A DNA stretch of 64,000 nt from Sacculina carcini (taxonomy: Eukaryota; Arthropoda; Thecostraca; Sacculinidae): contig OU696570.1 of assembly GCA_916048095.2 (NCBI GenBank), positions 9,973,816 to 10,037,815 on the forward strand, in the 5' to 3' direction. Both the position numbers and the translations under genes were made by a program. This document shows, one piece after another, positions 20,549-31,302 of this stretch. The notes under the pieces were generated by a model. It saw nothing but the letters and a program-made list of their open reading frames with translations, ran no database searches and had not been told where the DNA came from. Position 1 is the stretch's first letter. Each line of letters starts with the position of its first letter.

Positions 20549-20654
20549 ATGCAAGCACAACAACAAAACAGTGGCTCTGAAGAAAGTCCAATTGTTCGAA
20601 ATGACTGACTCCAAGGCTCGGCTTGATTGCATGAAAGAAATCAACCTACTACAG
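20549..20654 (+). CDS. NEK7: NEK6/NEK7-like kinase, exon 2
   Basis: Residues 44-78. Contains the catalytic lysine in TVALKKVQLFEM (Lys54) and the start of helix C with the conserved Glu in CMKEINLL. Acceptor ACTACAG|A and donor CAG|GTGAAA. Phase joins exon 1 through a split AGA codon. The acceptor has almost no pyrimidine tract because LINE tail sequence sits next to it. Confidence 0.93.
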
Positions 20655-20699
20655 GTGAAAATGACACATACACACACACAATGTTTGCATCACAATGGA

Positions 20700-21489
20700 C
20701 TTAGAGTGAGCCCGCTAAATAGCGGACTCGAGTGAACCGCAAAATAATTTCGCTGTTTGGAGGTTTCCGCTATTTGGAGTTATACTCGACAGCAATCAAC
20801 CTTTTACTGTGAATTATTCAATTTTCACAGAAGATTCCCACATTTCTTATCAGTTTGCATCCTTCTCAAACTAGTCTACTAGGAGTTTTCATAACCCCAT
20901 ATAAGTATTGGCTGCGCGGCATTCTACTCTGGACTCCATGGTATGCTGTAACATATACATGGTGGACACTCGATGGTATGGTAACATATAAGTATGCTGC
21001 AGTTTGAAGGAGAGCCCGTTTCATCAATGTTAAATACAATAGCCCCCAATGCAATACCAATCGGAATTGCCCATGTAATATGAAGGTACATATTCCTGTG
21101 CAAGGACCCCATCAATCTGAGGTCATAGGCGGCCGCCTAGATTGTCTATGCCTAAATCCGGTCCTAATAAGTCACTTGATTCGCTCAATCGGCCCGCAAC
21201 AGTCAACTGTTGTCACCCGACAAGCTGGAGTCAGTGATTCCATTTATCCACTGTTTAAGAATTACACAAAAACCTCGTTTTCCACTATTTGAAGATATAG
21301 AATACTAGAAGGGACCTATAAATTATAATCTATCGGTCCCTTTGGAGGTTTCCGGTGTTCTGATATGTAATCAACATGTTTTTGATAGACATCAATTTGA
21401 TCGAGACCATTGGAAGTATTTCGTTATTTGGAGGATTCCGCTGTTTGGATGTACGCTATTTAAGGGGTCGACTATTTGGAGGGTCGACT
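20700..21489. mobile_element. Degenerate pogo/Tigger-like remnant
   Basis: Repeated phrases such as CTATTTGGAG, TTTGGAGGTTTCCGCTATTT and the right edge GGTCGACTATTTGGAGGGTC resemble nested terminal repeats. On the minus strand near 21000-21060 a fragment reads FNIDETG, like the first catalytic Asp motif of pogo-type transposases. Related CTCCAAATAGCGGAAACC phrases recur near 58745-58830 and 59425-59450. Boundaries are uncertain. Confidence 0.45.
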
Positions 21490-21709
21490 GATCTTCGGCC
21501 TCGTTTGAATCAAATTTAGAAGTATTTCATAAGCGTTCTATTGACACTTGTGACGCACTTCGAAATTACTTCAAAAGTGTTTTTGAAATTCATGAAGAAG
21601 TTCTCTGAAGTTGTCACTCATGCCATATTGGTTTATTATGCTGTTTTATTGCACCTTTTTGCCTGCCTATTTTGCCATTTTTAGTGCCTAAACATCCGGT
21701 GTTTACTCA

Positions 21710-21884
21710 TAACCAAGAGGTTCATTAAGGGTCAAGAAAAATATGTTTCTTTAGAATTCGTTTATATAAGCATTATCGCAAACACGTTGCATAGTGATGT
21801 ATTACATGACTGATCGCCCTCAAAATTCAGCCCCCCAAAATTAATTCAGCACCTTCCAAATTGCAGTCTGGATCCGCCACTGGC
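21710..21884. mobile_element. Truncated second copy of the 14155 MITE
   Basis: Shares AAGCATTATCGCAAA, ACATGACTGATCGC, AAATTAATTCAGC and the end GGATCCGCCACTG with 14155-14398. The left end is missing. Confidence 0.6.
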
Positions 21885-22196
21885 GCATGCATGAGGTGTA
21901 CTCATATTCTTCACGTAACATTACATTTTTCATGTATATTAATCATTATAAATTGTAATTGAACTCATTTTAGTATGATTGAAAGAGTTTTATACCCGCT
22001 GAATTAATTTGAGCGCTCAAACAGCGTTTGCGCGTCAGCGTAAGCGCGTGGGCTTACAGATTATCGTATTTCCAAATAACCGAGCATAAAATCGCACACA
22101 TGGCGTTTGAATTTATACAGAAACAATTCAATATGATGTAATATCACATATTTTATTTATGCGTATGTATGTGTATGTGCGTCGGGCGACAAACAG

Positions 22197-22416
22197 CAAC
22201 TGAATCATCCCAATATAATCCGTTATTGCGCCTCGTTCATCGACGCCAACCAGCTGCACATTGTTCTCGAATTGGCCGATGCGGGCGATTTGCAGCGCAT
22301 GTTGCGCCATTTTCGCAGTCACAAACGCCTCGTTGCCGAGCGCACAATTTGGCGCTACTTCACGCAGATCTGCTGTGCACTGCAGTACATGCACCAGAAG
22401 CGCATCATGCACAGAG
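22197..22416 (+). CDS. NEK7: NEK6/NEK7-like kinase, exon 3
   Basis: Residues 79-151. Reads LNHPNIIRYCASF, the hinge VLELADAGDLQRML and the end of the catalytic-loop lead-in QKRIMHR. The Tyr at position 88 matches the autoinhibitory Tyr97 of human NEK7 by my alignment. Acceptor AAACAG|CAA, donor AGAG|GTCAGA. The HRD catalytic triplet is split: HR here and D completed in exon 4. Confidence 0.95.
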
Positions 22417-22939
22417 GTCAGACCGGATGACATAACTTACATTGAACCATATTCATAACATTAATATTGCGATTGGCTAGCCGAATGTGAGAAAGTGGGG
22501 TCATGAAATGAGCCTCCAAAATAGAAATTTAGCCAAATATTGCTAGATAAAATTGTATTCTTTTAAATTACGTTTTATTTGCGTATCTTTATTTTTGCTG
22601 CGCATGCTACGCTACCACACACGTTATGATTTGTGACTTGGAGAACCGGTTTCGGTCGCTGCATATGAGTCACACATACAATCCGAAGAAAAATCCATAC
22701 AATGTATATCACACAACACTGACCTCAGGTAGTGGGGCAGATACACCCTGATATACCCAGTAATATTGCACTACAGTAAGCTGTTTTATTTTCCTTCTAT
22801 GGGACGAATTTGGGGTTGTTGAGTTAGAGTTAGGCTAATGTTCCTTGTTATTCGTTCGGTTGCTGCCCAATATGAACCTCATGTTGTATCAATCCAGCTC
22901 CTAATTCTCAGCCCTCTGTCTGCTGATAATACCTTGCAG

Positions 22940-23018
22940 ATATAAAGCCGGCAAACGTTTTTCTCACTGGAAGTGGCGTCGTGAAACTGGGCGACCTGGG
23001 ACTCGGACGCTACTTCAG
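22940..23018 (+). CDS. NEK7: NEK6/NEK7-like kinase, exon 4
   Basis: Residues 152-177 plus two bases of 178. Holds the catalytic-loop residues DIKPANVFLTG and the DLG motif (KLGDLGLGRYF) that replaces DFG in NEK6/7. Acceptor TTGCAG|AT, donor TTCAG|GTACGC. Only 79 bp, so it is easily missed by gene finders. Confidence 0.94.
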
Positions 23019-23532
23019 GTACGCACATCATTGTGGACCATTACCAGTATTCTCCAAACTTCACTCACACAATACAGAAGTTTGGAAACTATTTACGTTA
23101 GTGTGAAATGTAATGTCCGTGTGCGTTTTTTTATCCATGAGCAAGTTATTATTTTCTTAAACATAATAAAAATTTACATTGTGAACGTCTTGCATCCATT
23201 GATCCAAACCCCATCCAAATACCGACAAATGAAATATGTGCTTCTTCTAACTGCTTACAATATGCATTAGCCTGTTAATGTAACCTGGTAACATAGCTAG
23301 GTAATGCCACCTGAATGCCCGGCGTAACTATGGCGAGGTGAATCACTTGAGTCAATATTCCCTGAGAGCCCAGTTGCTTCGGAGCATAGAAGGGCCTGGC
23401 AAGTGCGCACTGTCTGCGTGCTTGGTGCTATGACTGCTCTAAACCGGAGATCAGACCTATCGTTCACCAGCCAACAGTCGCTGCAGTAATCCAATACCTC
23501 CTCATATTGTGGATACGCTCTCGTAAACACAG

Positions 23533-23770
23533 CACATGCACCACCGAACTGATGACGCTGGTCGGCACGCCGTACTACATGTCGCCTGAGCGCATTCACG
23601 AGCACAGTTACAGCTTCAAGTCTGACGTGTGGTCGCTCGGCTGTCTGCTGTACGAAATGGCCGCTCTGCGCTCGCCGTTTTTCGCCGACAAGCTGAGTCT
23701 GCACGCGCTGTGTCGCCGCATCGGACAATGCGATTACTCGCCGCTACCACCCACGCGTTACTCGGCACAG
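23533..23770 (+). CDS. NEK7: NEK6/NEK7-like kinase, exon 5
   Basis: Residues 178-257. Activation segment MTLVGTPYYMSPERIHE; Thr186 sits where human NEK7 has the activating Ser195. Then FKSDVWSLGCLLYEMAAL and CDYSPLPPTRYS. Acceptor AAACACAG|CAC is weak in pyrimidines. Donor CACAG|GTAGAG. The activation-loop length equals the human one when this acceptor is used. Confidence 0.95.
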
Positions 23771-24277
23771 GTAGAGTTACACTGGTGCTGGCATTATGCT
23801 ACTGCTGCTGTCGGTACTCATGTTATTTAATTATGATGTTACCTTCACGTGCCCATGTTGATGTAGTCGAGTGAATCGTAAAACAACATGAGATGAGAAA
23901 ATCAGCAGTAGATTGGGTACGGGAGATATGTGCCCTTCAAACCCAATTAAATGTGCATGCAGTACGTGTACTCGTATATTTTACTAACTATATGGTTTAC
24001 ACTGCTTGTTGCGTGAGGCGCATTGTCTCCACTGAATGTATCATCTCATGGAGTATGAACAAGCACTATGCTCAAGACACATTCGTTCGTTATTTATGAT
24101 GAATGGACTATCCTATGTCGTAGAGAATGCCGCTCATATTAAATGACACAGACTGTCTGTGACCAACGTCACACTTCTACACGAAAGCTGCCCTGTACGT
24201 AACTGAGTATAGTGCCCGTACTCTCCTCCATTTCACTGACTGTCCTTGTTTAACTATAATTATCGGCATGTTGGCAG

Positions 24278-24445
24278 CTGCGATCGCTGGTGGCAGCGTG
24301 CTTGACGGCCGAGCCTCGTGATCGCGCCGACATGGACCACGTGGCACGGATGGCCGCCGAAATGCACGAGCAGAACAGCGTGAGCGCGACGGCCACCGGT
24401 TCAGCCACATCCTCCAACACGACCGCACGCCACAATAATCGCTGA
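24278..24445 (+). CDS. NEK7: NEK6/NEK7-like kinase, exon 6 and stop
   Basis: Residues 258-312. Completes the C-lobe (LRSLVAACLTAEPRDRADMD) and then runs into a Ser/Thr/Ala/Asn-rich tail that has no human counterpart, ending at TGA 24443-24445. Acceptor TTGGCAG|CTG. The tail is variable between species, so its divergence is expected. Confidence 0.9.
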   Translation: MRSLVAACLTAEPRDRADMDHVARMAAEMHEQNSVSATATGSATSSNTTARHNNR

Positions 24446-24790
24446 CACTGCCGTCGTCAAATGCCCAACTCCATGTGTCAACAGTATAACAGGAACCTCT
24501 CAAAGATCTCCAAATGTCACCTCCTGGACATTGCTCATAGTGTTCCGAATAATTCCACACATCCTTCAAGATTATTTCCAAACATCTTTCGAATCAACTT
24601 TGGAGTACTGTCAATAATCTTCCGAATAATTCCCATAATATGTAGATCATTCTCCACAATTTCTGGATCACTCCTCATAATTTTAGGAGCGTTCTCATAA
24701 TGTTCCAGATAATTCCTCGTAGCCTTCCGATCATACTCATAATACTCGAATCGGATCATACTTTAATTATTCCGTATTTCCTCATAATTT
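24446..24790. repeat. Degenerate minisatellite after the kinase stop
   Basis: A loose unit like TTCCGAATAATTCC(C)ATAAT recurs four or more times between 24540 and 24790. It may be part of the kinase 3' untranslated region. The low-complexity open frames here are not credible genes. Confidence 0.5.
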
Positions 24791-26277
24791 TCAGAAAATC
24801 GCCTTCTCTTTCTGAACGTGTATGTGTATCTATAATGTAATTAATCTCTCGTTTTTTGCGAACCTACAGTTCGGTTGGATGAGCGAGAAACAAAATTAGA
24901 CACACTCCACTGGGCAAAGTGTACGCAGCGTGTCACTTGTCTGGTTCAGCGATGAGAATTGTTCAATAACTCTTGCTCCAGCCTTGTTACTGTTTGTTTC
25001 GTATTCATTCGTCTTGTCGCCGTCCGGGACAACTGCACCCAATTTGATTGAGTTCAACAATACCGCCCGCATGTGCGCGATGTCTTATCCGCGTCGTGTT
25101 CCAATCGAGTTATCACTGAGCGAAATATTACTCCTGATGCATCGCCAAGTTTAAGCGTTTTCTATAAATATGCAATAATAATATTCCTATATATTGTGAT
25201 CACTTTCCATTGTTTGCTGACAGTATCTGTATTATGTGGCTTCAAACAAACATTTGATCGGGCAATTTCGAGAAATAAGTTAACGACAAAATTAGAGGCC
25301 TGTGAAAAGCCAATTTAAGTATGTTCACTGTGCCAAGACATCAAAAAGGTAATCAGTAAAACAACGACGAACACCGTAAAAGGGATGCAAACGGGAAACT
25401 GAATGGGAAGGCAATGCTGATCGCATACGAATTGAGACATAATGTTATTGATTCGGTTACGATTATGGTTTGATTTCATCAAGGACGAATTACAATTAGA
25501 GGTCGTACTGCAGCGATAAACACACTGGCATTTTCCGTGTTCATTAGCTCAACAACACGTGGAAAAAACGGCACACATGCAAACGTACATACACACAGAC
25601 AGGCAAACAGACACACACATACTCAAATAGCGCTGTCACACGAACATAGTTATTGCTTCCGGTGAGGGCAGTGAACTTGGAGACATTTCCGATAATCAGA
25701 CCAAAATCAGTTATAAACCGAGACTTTAGCTACATAGCCATATAGAAAGCAAGATATATTCATCTCCCACCAATGTGCAGTCACATGCTGGGGCGACCAC
25801 ACACACACACACACACACACACAGTGCATTGTTTCATAACACCGACAATGAACCTCATTTGACTCGACACGGCAACTTGCCACGCACGATCAAATGAACT
25901 ACAAACCAACACGCGTAAACAAAGACACGTCAACAGACAGTGCATGACTATGACTTCGGGACAAGACTCGCAAGATAAGAAATACACAACATTGTCATCT
26001 TCAAGCCAGACAAACGTTCAACATTAAACAACTAGAACAACAGGGGTCAATGACCTGAGCGTTTGGGTTCAATGACCTTCGGTTCATTAAACCTGGGTTT
26101 AGTGAACCAAAACATAACCCCAGGCGCAATTAACTCTAAGTGAGCCTTCCGGTTCAATGACCTCAAGTTCAGTCCGGCACTGAATCAAACTATTAGACAC
26201 ACACGCCCGCTGACACATCACAGCGACATATCCGCACAGCCACAACACAAGTATACCGCACAAAATGCTAGTAGCAT
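24791..26277. other. Convergent intergenic region, NEK and DR1 3' ends
   Basis: About 1.5 kb between the kinase stop (+) and the DR1 stop (-). It has an (AC)n tract at 25798-25823 and scattered CACACA runs. At 26040-26160 the motif GGTTCAATGACCT and variants occur three or more times. No further gene is seen. Confidence 0.5.
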
Positions 26278-26346
26278 TCACGAATAATCCTCATCGTCGT
26301 CGGATGTGGCTCGCATTTGCACGGCGGTGTGCATCAACGAATCAGC
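26278..26346 (-). CDS. DR1: DR1 (NC2 beta), exon 3 and stop
   Basis: Residues 146-167 of DR1. Reads ADSLMHTAVQMRATSDDDED and ends at TGA (26280-26278). The acidic end matches the acidic C-terminus of human DR1 in nature, not in exact sequence. The acceptor on minus is TTGCAG|GCT and the phase (0) matches the exon 2 donor. It is supported by phase, acceptor and the acidic tail; residue-level similarity is weak. Confidence 0.75.
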   Translation of the reverse strand, partial: ADSLMHTAVQMRATSDDDEDYS

Positions 26347-26634
26347 CTGCAACTACAGCGCACAAGCACACACACGCACACACACAATGGTGAAACATTG
26401 CTGAAAAATGCTGCCAAGTAGCAAATGTGAAAATTGAATTCACCTGCAAGGAAGCTGACATTATTCTTACACTAATAGGGCCGCGCATTCGCACTGCAGC
26501 TGACTGCGTTCAGAAGTAACAGATGTTCCGCTTGTAGGCAGCCAAATATGAACTTCAAAAAGTGAACATCTCCCGGTTGTTATGGTTTCCATCGCTATTT
26601 ATGCAAAATCCGGTTGGGAATGCATGATCTAAAT

Positions 26635-29044
26635 CAGCGCCCGGGAAAGTCCGGACCGCGGGCCGGTTCCGGCCCGCGGAGTGGTTCAATCCGGCCCGCG
26701 AAAGGTTTTGGAGAATGTGATGAAACCACGACTTTCGTTAATTTTTACAAATTTACCGGAAAAAATAACAGTACTGTACAACCTGTAAAGCAGAACAGAG
26801 TTACTTAACAGCCAGTTAATCGTAATTTCTTATGAAGTAAGTCTCAATCCTGTAGGTTCTCAAAAAATTGTACGAAGTGAAGAATTAAAATACATCATTG
26901 TAGAAATCGTCTAGTCATTCGTCTAATATCATTCCATTAATACTATTTATTGTGCAAGTGTTGACAAGCATGTTGAGTCATAAGGCTATGGCTACATGCA
27001 TATATACATAAGATATGTACGTACGTGATAACAGCTCATGCATGTATGTAAGTGTGACAATCATTTTCCATTATTTTCAGATAATTTTTACCAATGTAAA
27101 AATGGCATCCAAGAAACGTAAAGTTGACTCCGAAAATCGTGCGTTCAATGAGGACTGGACAAGAGACTATTTTTTGTAGAGAACAGAGGAAACATTGTCT
27201 GCCTTATATGCACAGAAACGATCGCTGTTGCCAAAGTAAGCAATGTCAAACGTCATTACATGTCAAAACACTCTTCCAAGTTTGATGAGTTGCAAGGAGA
27301 ACAAAGAGCTGTGAAAGTCAAAGAACTGAAGGTGAGCTGTCATCTCAACAAAGTGTGTTTACCAAATCAGACGGAGAATTCAAAAAATCCACAAAGGCGA
27401 GCTGCGTAGTTTCAGAGATAATTGCAAAGAGGATGAAACCATTCAGTGACGGTGAATTTGTGAAAGAGCGTGTGAATGCAGTTTTTGGCACAATGTGCCC
27501 TAAGAAAGCTCCGATTCTAAACAGTCTCAGTCTGATTGCTAGGACAGTCGGTACGAGGATCGAGGAATTGTCAAAAAATCTCTCTGACCAGTTGCACTCA
27601 GCAGCCTCTCAGTTCAAAGTGTTTTCCTTGGCACTTGACGAGAGCACGGACATTTCAGATACTGCTCAGCTGGCCATTTTTGTGTGAGCTCAATATAACT
27701 GATGAACTTCTTGCTCTGTGCCCCATGAAAGACACTTGTACTGGAAAGGACGTTTTTCAGGAGTGTGATTCAGCAATGAAGAAAGCGAATCTGAATTATG
27801 AAAAACTCGTTGGAATTGTCATAGATGGTGCACCTACAATGGTCGGGGAGCAGAAAGGATTTCAAGGCATGTTAATGAAAGAGCTCCAAACCAGAAACAT
27901 TCCCCAAACGTTGATATGGTGCCACTGTATCATACACCAAGAATCTTTGTGCACGAAGGTCATTGGTTTCCAGGAAATCATGGCTAAAATAATATCAACT
28001 GTGAATTTCATCCGTGCTCGGGCAGTGAATCATCGCCAATTCAAAGAACTTCTGGAGGAATTGGCTGCGAATTACAAAGACGTTCTGTACTTTTCTCAAG
28101 TGAGATGGCTGAGTAGAGGGCGCACTCTGAAACGTGTGTGGGAGCTGAGAGAAGAAATTGCACAGTTCATGGAGTCGAGAGGAAGGCCTCTACTGGAATT
28201 CTCCGACGAACAGTGGCTCTGCGACTTTGCCTTCTTGGTCGACATTACTAAAAAGTTGAATCAGTTGAATGGGTCTATGCAGGGAAAGGACAAACTCGTT
28301 CACAATCTCTTTGGTGATATCAAGTCGTTTGAAGCCAAGCTGCTTCTTTGGAAAAGTCAATTGGAGAACAATGTTTTCGATCATTTCCCTTGTCTGAAAA
28401 GTCAGAAAGAATTGAAGCCAGAAGGAGGAAGATATTCCACTGAAATCGAAAAACTCACAGCAGAGTTTTCTCGGCGTTTTCAAGAGTTTCGTGCAAACGA
28501 AAATGACTTCAAGATCTTCTCAATGCCTTTTTCTGTTGATCCAGTGACAGCTCCCACGAATCTGCAGTTAGAATTAATTGATCTGCAGAACAACATGGAT
28601 TTGAAGGCACAATTCTTGTCAAAACCACTAGTCGAGTTCTACAAAAACTGTGTCTCTGATGAATCTTCTCCGAACCTTCTTCATCATGCAATGAAAACAG
28701 TGACGCTGTTCGGCAGCACTTATCTGTGAGCCATTCTTTTCCAAGTTGAAGTATTCAAAATCGAAGAACAGAAACTCTATTTCAGATGAACATTTGGAAA
28801 ACACTCTGAGAATCGCTTCCTCGGGGATGAAACCAGACATATGTGCTATTATGAATCAGAAGAAGCAGTTCCATCCTTCCCATTGACAGGAATTGTACAG
28901 TTATACGTGATATACAGTGATTTTAGCCCTGTCATGTGGTTGTTTTAGGGATTTTCAATAAATTGTGTTTTTTCGCATTTCTGGCCCCGAGCGTTCAAAA
29001 AATCTACATTTTGGCCCGCAGAATGAAAAGTTTCCCGGGCACTG
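26635..29044 (+). mobile_element. hAT element in DR1 intron 2
   Basis: 2410 bp with ends CAGCGCCCGGGAAAGT and, inverted, CAGTGCCCGGGAAACT (14 of 16). Flanked by a perfect 8-bp duplication ATCTAAAT (26627-26634 and 29045-29052). It carries a decayed BED-finger transposase on + (27102-28891), so it lies antisense to DR1. GC-rich subterminal stretches (GGCCGGTTCCGGCCCGCGG and similar) lie just inside the left end. Confidence 0.92.
27102..28891 (+). pseudogene. hAT transposase with BED finger, frameshifted
   Basis: Starts MASKKRKVDSENR, with a KKRKV-type basic nuclear signal. A one-base loss near 27171-27176 breaks the frame just before the BED-type finger (CLICTETIA then HYMSKH). Other breaks lie near 27330, 27686 and 28729. 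The core has LALDESTDISDTAQL, VGIVIDGAPTMVG and SQVRWLSRGRTLK. The C-terminal dimerisation segment begins FGSTYL and continues after a frame change to near 28891. The type resembles the GTF2IRD2/ZBED-related hAT transposases. Dead copy. Confidence 0.85.
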
Positions 29045-29299
29045 ATCTAAATTGAACAAGTGAGCTAAGTGAAAAGTTCATACTGTTTACTTCATTACTA
29101 TTACACAAATGACACTTACGAGTATACATTTTGACATATAATTTTGCTATTTACATTAAAACAGCCATATCAGCCTCGAGGCCCTTGTTTGCGTTCAGTA
29201 CCGACAACTTACGCCAGGGGACGACACACTCCACAGCGGACACCATTTCGGCCCTTCTGCCTTCTTTCTCATGTTTCCTGTCTCGCCAAACAAACACAC

Positions 29300-29302
<3 letters not shown>

Positions 29303-29341
<39 letters not shown>
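29303..29341. repeat. (GA)n microsatellite
   Basis: About 39 bp of pure GA on +, 19 bp beyond the DR1 exon 2 donor. On minus it is a (CT)n tract at the very start of intron 2. Confidence 0.95.
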
Positions 29342-29343
<2 letters not shown>

Positions 29344-29359
29344 GTGAGGCAGTGGCCAC

Positions 29360-29568
29360 CTGTTGCAGTTGTCGCTGGTCGGCCAGCATTTGCTCGTGAC
29401 GCGCACGTGCAAACAGCTCCTGCTGCTGTCGCAACAGCTCCTCCTCGGGAATGCCCAGGTGTTCGAGCCGTGTGCTCTGCTTGCGTCGCCGACTCTTGAC
29501 GTCCTTGCACTGGCGCGCCACACCCTGCACGTCCTGACAATAATCGCTGAAACCGAGCCGCTCCAACG
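29360..29568 (-). CDS. DR1: DR1 (NC2 beta), exon 2
   Basis: Residues 76-145. Reads ALERLGFSDYCQDV, then RRKQSTRLEHLGIPEEELL and RQQQELFARARHEQML, closely matching the human DR1 region after the histone fold. Acceptor on minus is GACAG|CGTTGG; donor is CAACAG|GTGGCC, a weak donor apart from GT. An open frame continues past the donor through the (CT)n tract, but the match to DR1 ends at QLQQ and exon 3 supplies a phase-matched acidic tail. Confidence 0.92.
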
Positions 29569-29584
29569 CTGTCAAGCCCGCGTT

Positions 29585-29618
29585 TTCCACACACACATAC
29601 ACACACACACACATACAA
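29585..29618. repeat. (AC)n microsatellite near DR1 exon 2
   Basis: Short AC-rich tract on + lying 17 bp upstream (on minus) of the exon 2 acceptor, where a pyrimidine tract would be expected. On minus it is TG-rich. Confidence 0.85.
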
Positions 29619-30782
29619 ACATTGTTTGAATTAGCATATGCTACACCTTATACGTTATATTGGTATATGTGATATAAGACAACATTATGTGGGTAAAAAA
29701 ATTTAGTCATGTGAATATATTGAGTCATATTACGTGTTATGTATATTGGTAATGCACTGCTATGGTAACACTAATACTACGATTACTACACACACAGTAC
29801 TTATTCAAAATGGCATTAAAACAAGTACAGGAGAATAAGCTTTTCCATATATGTATGTTGATGAGTGGAACAAACTAATGGCCTGCATTACAAATCAAAG
29901 TTCCATTGAGAAACTCAACATCGATACATTTATTGAGAATTTTGAGACCGTTATTACAACTGGAAGGCGGGATAGACGAATTCAGGACTCAATCCTGCAA
30001 AGCTCAAATCGGTGAGAACACGTATCACCAAGTGCTGCTGAAATACGGTAACAATTTTGAAACCACTACAGAAAAAGATAGAAAGAGAGGGAGAAAATGA
30101 CTGAATAATCATTGAGATCAAGTCTTCATTGAGATCCACAGCGAAGTCAGGTAGCTATGACAATATTATTAATTCAATTGAAGGTTTGAGTAGCGACATC
30201 ATACGGTTCTCAAGACACATCCTTCATCACTAATAATAACTAGACTAGGTTATGATTAACCTCATCCTCATTATAATTCAAGCGTGAGTGAAAATCTAAT
30301 CATGTCAGGGTGCAAAATTAATTTTAAGAATCATGATAAAAATGCCTAGCATCACTATATATTGCAATTTTATCTCAACCGTCATGTCGCATATATCGTC
30401 TTATATATCGCATATCTCTTAAACGTTTATATATCGTCATTTTATCTTGACCTAATTCGACAGCCCATACTAATCACAATAACCCACACATGTGCGGCTA
30501 TCTAGCTGTGTATTTTTTTTGGTAATCTATCTATTATCTATTTACTCTCTTTGATTACTATGCTATTTTACGCGCCCATGACAAATAAGCCCAATAACAA
30601 GTATAATCAATAGATCTCCAACTAAACTGAAGCCCTATAAATGCGATGGAGAGAAGAGCTCAAAATACCGAGCCAGGCGATCAAGAAAACGGAGCAAACG
30701 CAATAATAACTCCAAAACAGTGATATCGATCCATTCAGTATCATTAACTCTCAATTTGATATGCCAATGCCGGACTTTGTCC

Positions 30783-30854
30783 GCCTCGAAGCGGAGTGGC
30801 TAGCACTCACACTTTGTGCACGACAGACCTAGGAATTAATTCTCTAGCGAGGTG
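30783..30854 (+). repeat. tRNA-like sequence, probable SINE head
   Basis: Has a D-arm/A-box-like AGTGGCTAGCAC, an anticodon-like stem near CACACTTTGTG, and a B-box-like region (AGGAATTAATTC). GCCTCG and CGAGGT can pair as an acceptor stem. The B box is degenerate, so a working tRNA gene is unlikely. It lies in DR1 intron 1 and probably heads a tRNA-derived SINE or tRNA pseudogene. Confidence 0.45.
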
Positions 30855-31076
30855 AAACATTTGGGTTCGTTTCTCAAAGGTATAGCCCAATTGCCACAAG
30901 GCGGGTTTCGTGTGCGATAATCCGCGTGTGGCGGCCGGAACTGCGGTGTGCTAGCCGGGGTCGTGAGACTTCGTCCCGCAAAATATGAGCGAACATAGCC
31001 TTCTCCATCGCTGTGTTAAAATGCATAATTAAATAATTTATGTATATAATGACAAGCTTGGAGTGTCAGCATTCAC

Positions 31077-31302
31077 CGGAAAGCACGTGTTCCGACGTGA
31101 TGGTCTTCTTGCTCTGCGTGTTGCACACTGCGTTGGCCTCGGACGACACGAGAAGAATGAATTCCTTGCAGCAGTTGAGGATCAGCTCGCGAGACTCATT
31201 GGCCACACGAATGCTCGGCAAAATCTCCTTGATCATTTTGTTCATGGAAGCGCGAGGAATCGACAGATCCTCGTCGGCCGTCTCGTTATTCGTGGCAGCC
31301 AT
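31077..31302 (-). CDS. DR1: DR1 (NC2 beta), exon 1
   Basis: Residues 1-75 plus one base. DR1 pairs with DRAP1 as NC2, a histone-fold dimer that binds TBP on DNA and blocks TFIIA/TFIIB entry. This exon holds nearly all of the histone fold: LSIPRASMNKMIKEILPSI, VANESRELILNCCKEFI and SSEANAVC, then KKTITSEHVLS. The frame is open for nine more codons upstream, but the ATG at 31302 gives the family-like start and the DEDLSIPRA context. Donor on minus is TCCG|GTGAAT. The split GCG codon joins exon 2 as Ala76. Total 167 aa against 176 in human. Confidence 0.95.

Noticed and set aside
23297..23728. 143-codon minus-strand frame over kinase exon 5
   Set aside because: Sense strand is a clear kinase exon; the antisense product has no recognisable features.
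29195..29359. DR1 continuing through the (CT)n tract to a stop at 29195
   Set aside because: Similarity to DR1 ends at QLQQ, the rest is repeat-derived, and a phase-matched acidic exon exists at 26346-26278. Low-level read-through transcripts cannot be excluded.
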